From contig CAMXAZ010000007.1 of NCBI GenBank assembly GCA_947179295.1, positions 1-63,671 of the forward strand: a DNA stretch of 63,671 nucleotides, written 5' to 3'. Below are positions 60,323 to 63,671 of this stretch, one piece after another. The number at the start of each line of letters is the position of its first letter. Position 1 is the first letter of the stretch. The position numbers were made by a program, and so were the translations under genes. A model generated the notes under the pieces. That model ran no database searches and was not told where the DNA came from. It saw nothing but the letters and a program-made list of their open reading frames with translations. This DNA comes from an uncultured Muribaculaceae bacterium. Its GTDB lineage: Bacteria > Bacteroidota > Bacteroidia > Bacteroidales > Muribaculaceae.

Positions 60323-61626
60323 CGTCCGCCTGCGCCTCCGCCGCCTGTCATGCCACCGCCGAACGATCCGCCGCTGAAGCCTCCTCCTCCTCCTCCGCGG
60401 AGTGAACTGCCGAGAATGCTCCCGGCCACTATGGCGGCTGTCGGATCGGCTTTCCGGGGGATGCGGAAGCGTTTCTGATGCTGGTTTCCGCAGTTTTTGC
60501 AGATGTAGATGTCAACGCCCTCGCCTTCATGGGAGACGGTGGGCTGGCGCAGGGTGCGGCGGTCGACGAGCGACATGGCGCGCGCCCCGCAGCGCTCACA
60601 GACGCTGTAGTTGTTCTGGCGGTTGATGTAGGGGAGTATCTCGGTCTGGTGACACTTGGGGCAGTGCCATACGTCATAGTCTATCGAGTTGATGCGCTCC
60701 TCGGTGTCCTGCGCAGGGGTGAGATAGTCGTTGTCATGCTCCTCGTCGATCAGCTCCATGCGGGTGCCGCAGTGGGGGCAGTCGCGTCTGTGGCGGCGCA
60801 CACGTTTCATCTTGAAGACGAGGAGCAGGAAGGCGGGGAGAGCCATGCCGAGGGTGAGGAAGAGGCCGAACAGAGCGGCGGTGCGGTACTGGTCGAGGGC
60901 ACGGTAGCGCTGCACGTCGTCGAGACGGCGGGTCGATGCGATTGCGTAGATCACCAGCACCAGGAGCGCCAGGGCCACTGCGCCTGCAAACGATAGATAC
61001 ATGTTGAAGAGATCGCTGCCGCTGAGGTCATTCTCGAACTCCCGGCGCGAGTCATTGGCATATTTCGATTTCAGTTCTTCGGCAAGTTCCGGGTTGCGGA
61101 TTATCTCTGCGATGCTGCTGACTCCGGCCGCAGTGCCTTCGTCATAGCGGCCTTCGCGGTAGAGGGGAAGCATGACGTTGCGGATTATGCGTCCGGCTAT
61201 GATGTCGGGGATGGCTCCTTCCACTCCGTAGCCGGTGCGGATGATGGCGGCATGGTCGTCACGCGACAGCAGCACCAGTATGCCGTTGTCTTTGTCTTTC
61301 TTGCCGATGCCCCATTTTTCGAACAGTTTTGTGGCAAATTCCTCAGGAGTCATCGAGGCGTCTACGCGGTCCACGGCCACGACGGCCAGTTCGACCGAGG
61401 TGTCGGTCCACAGTGATCCGATTTCAGCGTCGAGACTGCTGACGGCGGCGTCGGAGAGGACAGCGGAGGGGTTGGAGACGTAGCGGGAGCGGTCGGCCAC
61501 ATGTACGTTAGGCACCTCGTCGACGGTGATGGCTTTCGCCGTCAGCGCCAAGAGGAAGAGCAGCATGGCGAGGCCCGGACGCAGGATGGAGCGGAGGGTG
61601 TAAGATGGGTGGTTTCTGGTCATCAT
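60316..61626 (-). CDS. TPM-domain protein with zinc ribbons
   Basis: A 436-residue envelope protein. An N-terminal signal or anchor (about residues 15-33) leads to a TPM domain (about 50-185; VLSDAAVSSLDAEI, NGILVLLSRDDHAAIIRTGYGVEGAIPD). Two hydrophobic helices (about 212-232 and 250-272) precede zinc-ribbon motifs CPHCGTR, CPKCHQ, CERCGA and CKNCGN. The Gly-rich end is GGGFSGGSFGGGMTGGGG, typical of YgcG-like proteins. TPM proteins are variously described as phosphatase-like or photosystem/chaperone-related; function here is unknown. Its start overlaps the dgt stop by one base. Confidence 0.86.
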   Translation of the reverse strand: MMTRNHPSYTLRSILRPGLAMLLFLLALTAKAITVDEVPNVHVADRSRYVSNPSAVLSDAAVSSLDAEIGSLWTDTSVELAVVAVDRVDASMTPEEFATKLFEKWGIGKKDKDNGILVLLSRDDHAAIIRTGYGVEGAIPDIIAGRIIRNVMLPLYREGRYDEGTAAGVSSIAEIIRNPELAEELKSKYANDSRREFENDLSGSDLFNMYLSFAGAVALALLVLVIYAIASTRRLDDVQRYRALDQYRTAALFGLFLTLGMALPAFLLLVFKMKRVRRHRRDCPHCGTRMELIDEEHDNDYLTPAQDTEERINSIDYDVWHCPKCHQTEILPYINRQNNYSVCERCGARAMSLVDRRTLRQPTVSHEGEGVDIYICKNCGNQHQKRFRIPRKADPTAAIVAGSILGSSLRGGGGGGFSGGSFGGGMTGGGGAGGRW

Positions 61627-62972
61627 CAGTTGTTGATTTTAAGACTCATGCCCTTCAGACGGCTGTAGAGGTCGAGGGCATATACATCGGTCATGCCTGA
61701 GATGTGGTCAAGCACGGCCTGGAGTTTGCCGTAAAGCCCAGGCGAATTTACTTCGTATTGCTCCGGGATCTTGGCCAGAAGCAGGCGCGAGTAGTTCAGA
61801 TCGGGGTTGCAGACGGCTTTGACAAGTTCGTGGATCAGGAATGATATGATGCGTGTGCCGGCAAGTTCGATGTCGACCACATCGCCCGCACAGTAGATCT
61901 TTTTCCATGAAAGGGCCTCGCAGTCGCGGTAGGCACGGTGTTCGGGATCGGGAATGTGGTCGAGCAGCGAGCCCCGGAACTGTCCGCGGAGTATCTCTTC
62001 CTCGTGGTTGAGGAAGGTCTCGGCGCAGCGGTTGACGAGCGCTCCGATGATGCACGAACGCAGATAGGCAATCTTTTCGTTCGGATCGTCGACGCTTTCC
62101 ATCACGCGCGTTATGTGGGCGCGCCGGGCTTCGTCGAAATAGCCGAGGAAGAGGGGAATGACTTCTTCAGTGGAGAGTATCTTCAGTTTGTGGGCGTCTT
62201 CGATGTCCATGATCTCATAGCAGATGTCGTCAGCGGCCTCCACTATGTAGACCAGCGGGTGGCGGGCGAAGCGAACGGCTCCTGAGGGTTCCTTGTGGCG
62301 GATCATGCCTAATTCGTCGGCCACTTTTATGAAATCGTCCTGCTCGGATGAGAAGAAGCCGAATTTGCCGTGTGAGCCTGCCAGCGAGGAGTCGAAGGGA
62401 TATTTCGCTATCGAGGCGAGGGTGGAGTAGGTCATGGCGAATCCGCCGGGCCGGCGTCCGTTGAATCGGTGGGTGAGAAGGCGGAAGGCGTTGGCGTTGC
62501 CTTCGAAGTTGGTCAGGTCGGTCCACTGGAGGTCTGTGAGGCGGTCGCGGAAACAGCGGCCTTCGCCTTCGCTGAAATAGGTCGAGATGGCTTTTTCGCC
62601 TGAGTGGCCGAAGGGTGGATTGCCGAGGTCATGGGCGAGGCAGGCGGCGCTGACTATCTCGCCGATGGAGTAGAGCTTGCCGACCCACGGTTCAGAGGAG
62701 TATTTCTGCCGCAGTCCGGCGGCTATCTCGGCTGCCATCGAACGGCCCACGCTGGCTACTTCGATGCTGTGGGTCAGGCGGTTGTGGACAAAGATGCTGC
62801 CCGGAAGCGGAAACACCTGGGTTTTGTTTTGCAGACGTCTGAACGGCGAGGAAAACACCAGCCGGTCGAAGTCGCGCTGGAAGTCACTGCGCGAGCCGGT
62901 TTTCGGGTCGTGGAAGTGTTCGAGCCCGAAGCGTTTGTCGTTGATGAGTCTGTCCCATGACATCTGTTCCAT
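61626..62972 (-). CDS. dgt: Deoxyguanosinetriphosphate triphosphohydrolase-like protein
   Basis: Hydrolyses dNTPs, classically dGTP to deoxyguanosine and triphosphate. The 448-residue HD-domain protein shows RDFDRLVFSSPFRRLQNKTQVFP, NRLTHSIEVASVGRSMA (first metal His) and CLAHDLGNPPFGHSGE (HD pair and following His), then YIVEAADDICYEIMDIEDAHK (second Asp). I chose the ATG at 62970-62972 (MEQMSWDRL); an upstream Met lies in promoter sequence. It leads the operon dgt-TPM-agcS. The foldback element lies about 75 bp upstream. Confidence 0.94.
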   Translation of the reverse strand: MEQMSWDRLINDKRFGLEHFHDPKTGSRSDFQRDFDRLVFSSPFRRLQNKTQVFPLPGSIFVHNRLTHSIEVASVGRSMAAEIAAGLRQKYSSEPWVGKLYSIGEIVSAACLAHDLGNPPFGHSGEKAISTYFSEGEGRCFRDRLTDLQWTDLTNFEGNANAFRLLTHRFNGRRPGGFAMTYSTLASIAKYPFDSSLAGSHGKFGFFSSEQDDFIKVADELGMIRHKEPSGAVRFARHPLVYIVEAADDICYEIMDIEDAHKLKILSTEEVIPLFLGYFDEARRAHITRVMESVDDPNEKIAYLRSCIIGALVNRCAETFLNHEEEILRGQFRGSLLDHIPDPEHRAYRDCEALSWKKIYCAGDVVDIELAGTRIISFLIHELVKAVCNPDLNYSRLLLAKIPEQYEVNSPGLYGKLQAVLDHISGMTDVYALDLYSRLKGMSLKINN

Positions 62973-63047
62973 AATCGAGGTTTTTGAAGATGGTTTGTAT
63001 TTGCGAAGATACGCAATATTTGTGAGTGAGTCTGATAACAAATGTTA

Positions 63048-63210
63048 AGAGATTGTCTAAAATTTATATCACTTTGCTTTTGAGGATCTTGTCGGTGTCT
63101 TTTTACTTATTCTTCGGTCACGTAGCTACGGCTACGCTCCCTCATCACAAGCAAAAATCCATACGACAATCCTTCTCAAAATCCGTATCATATAAATTTA
63201 GACAATCTCT
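63048..63210. mobile_element. 163-bp MITE-like foldback element, copy 2
   Basis: Same length, ends and internal structure as the element at 13325-13487, with three base differences (two adjacent to the TTTTGAG block, one near TCTCAAAA). The inverted repeat extends slightly outward here (TTAAGAGATT and AATCTCTAAG). It lies between the fba terminator and dgt. No transposase gene is present. Confidence 0.8.
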
Positions 63211-63241
63211 AAGATTCACTCTCTGAGTGGCCGGAAAATCG

Positions 63242-63276
63242 GACAGGGCCGATGCGCGGTGCGCATCAGCCCTGTC
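63242..63276 (-). terminator. Terminator of fba
   Basis: GACAGGGCCGATGCGC paired with GCGCATCAGCCCTGTC (one G-U), three-base loop, followed on the minus strand by CGATTTTCC. It lies 37 bp after the fba stop. Confidence 0.75.
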
Positions 63277-63312
63277 TGTCAGATTATTTTTATTGTTCGG
63301 TGCGGAAGCTGA

Positions 63313-63671
63313 TTATTCAGCCTTGCCGTTTGAGCCGAGCACAGCAACGATTTTGTGCTTGTAGAGCTTCTCCATTTCGTCGCGGGCCGGACCGAGGTAT
63401 TTGCGGGGGTCGAATTCTGCGGGCTTGGTGGCCATCACCTTGCGCACGGCGGCGGTCATTGCCAGACGGCTGTCAGAGTCGATGTTGATCTTGCAGACAG
63501 CGCTCTTGGCAGCCTTGCGGAGTTCTTCTTCGGGGATACCGATTGCGTCGGGGAGCTTGCCGCCGTATTCGTTGATTTCGTCAACGTATTCCTGGGGCAC
63601 AGAGCTTGAGCCGTGGAGCACGATGGGGAATCCGGGGAGTTTTTCCATAACGGCGTCGAGCACGTCGAATG
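63313..63671 (-). CDS. fba: Class II fructose-bisphosphate aldolase, C-terminal part
   Basis: Partial gene cut by the right edge of the window; about 119 C-terminal residues are present. It cleaves fructose 1,6-bisphosphate in glycolysis using zinc. Visible are VLHGSSSVP (zinc His and phosphate-binding Gly-Ser-Ser), AVCKINIDSDSRLAMTAAVRKVM (Asn and Asp of the DHAP and zinc region, NxDxD), and the C-terminal FDPRKYLGPARDEMEKLYKHKI. These match class II aldolases of Bacteroidetes. The start codon lies outside the window. Confidence 0.93.
   Translation of the reverse strand, partial: FDVLDAVMEKLPGFPIVLHGSSSVPQEYVDEINEYGGKLPDAIGIPEEELRKAAKSAVCKINIDSDSRLAMTAAVRKVMATKPAEFDPRKYLGPARDEMEKLYKHKIVAVLGSNGKAE

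Overview
The window looks like part of a Bacteroidales chromosome, most like a gut Muribaculaceae-type organism. Evidence: a SusC/SusD pair, the bifunctional fucose enzyme Fkp next to FucP, a split MacB-type exporter, and repeated Bacteroidetes promoters of the form TTTG - 19/20 nt - TAnnTTTG with almost no Shine-Dalgarno sequences. Genes are dense and mostly GC-rich. No rRNA, CRISPR array, prophage or transposase was found.

Layout. (1) 1-5463: trp operon trpB-E-G-D-C on the minus strand, preceded by a complete attenuator: promoter, 24-residue leader peptide with three Trp codons, and a terminator whose 5' arm can alternatively pair with leader codons. (2) 5464-6588: a long intergenic stretch with a 25-bp minisatellite and several palindromes, then an orphan susC-susD pair (6589-11161). 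(3) 11289-15482: EamA transporter, metX, a 163-bp foldback element, a DUF2156 protein and fabD. (4) 15665-18542: tightly overlapping operon tatA-tatC-mtnN-luxS-AlbA_2 protein, joining Tat export to the activated methyl cycle. (5) 18692-27330: lysS-gpsA-pgi and fucP-fkp. (6) 27559-31269: rnz-pepP-gamma carbonic anhydrase, then tRNA-Leu(CAA) and tRNA-Ser(CGA).

(7) 31457-43180: beta-carbonic anhydrase, then a surface polysaccharide locus read on the minus strand (ugd, flippase, polymerase, five glycosyltransferases), much of it visibly AT-richer than its surroundings. Upstream lie a GT42/DUF115-like gene and an unrecognised pair: a four-helix membrane protein and a membrane-anchored S24/LexA-like protein with Cys in place of the usual Ser. 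(8) 43388-47190: a glutaminase homologue that has lost its catalytic motif, a PepSY-like lipoprotein, an NSS symporter and a Crp/Fnr regulator. (9) 47379-53122: a five-gene ABC export operon (ATPase, two permeases, adaptor, TolC). (10) 53309-63671: xth, divergent GH3 and GH105 glycosidases, a basic hypothetical protein, an AgcS symporter, a TPM/zinc-ribbon protein, dgt, a second copy of the foldback element, and the 3' end of fba.

The best-supported non-gene discovery is the trp attenuator. The most novel-looking protein material is the 42174-43180 gene pair and the degenerate glutaminase. The two nearly identical foldback elements are the clearest mobile or repeat DNA.
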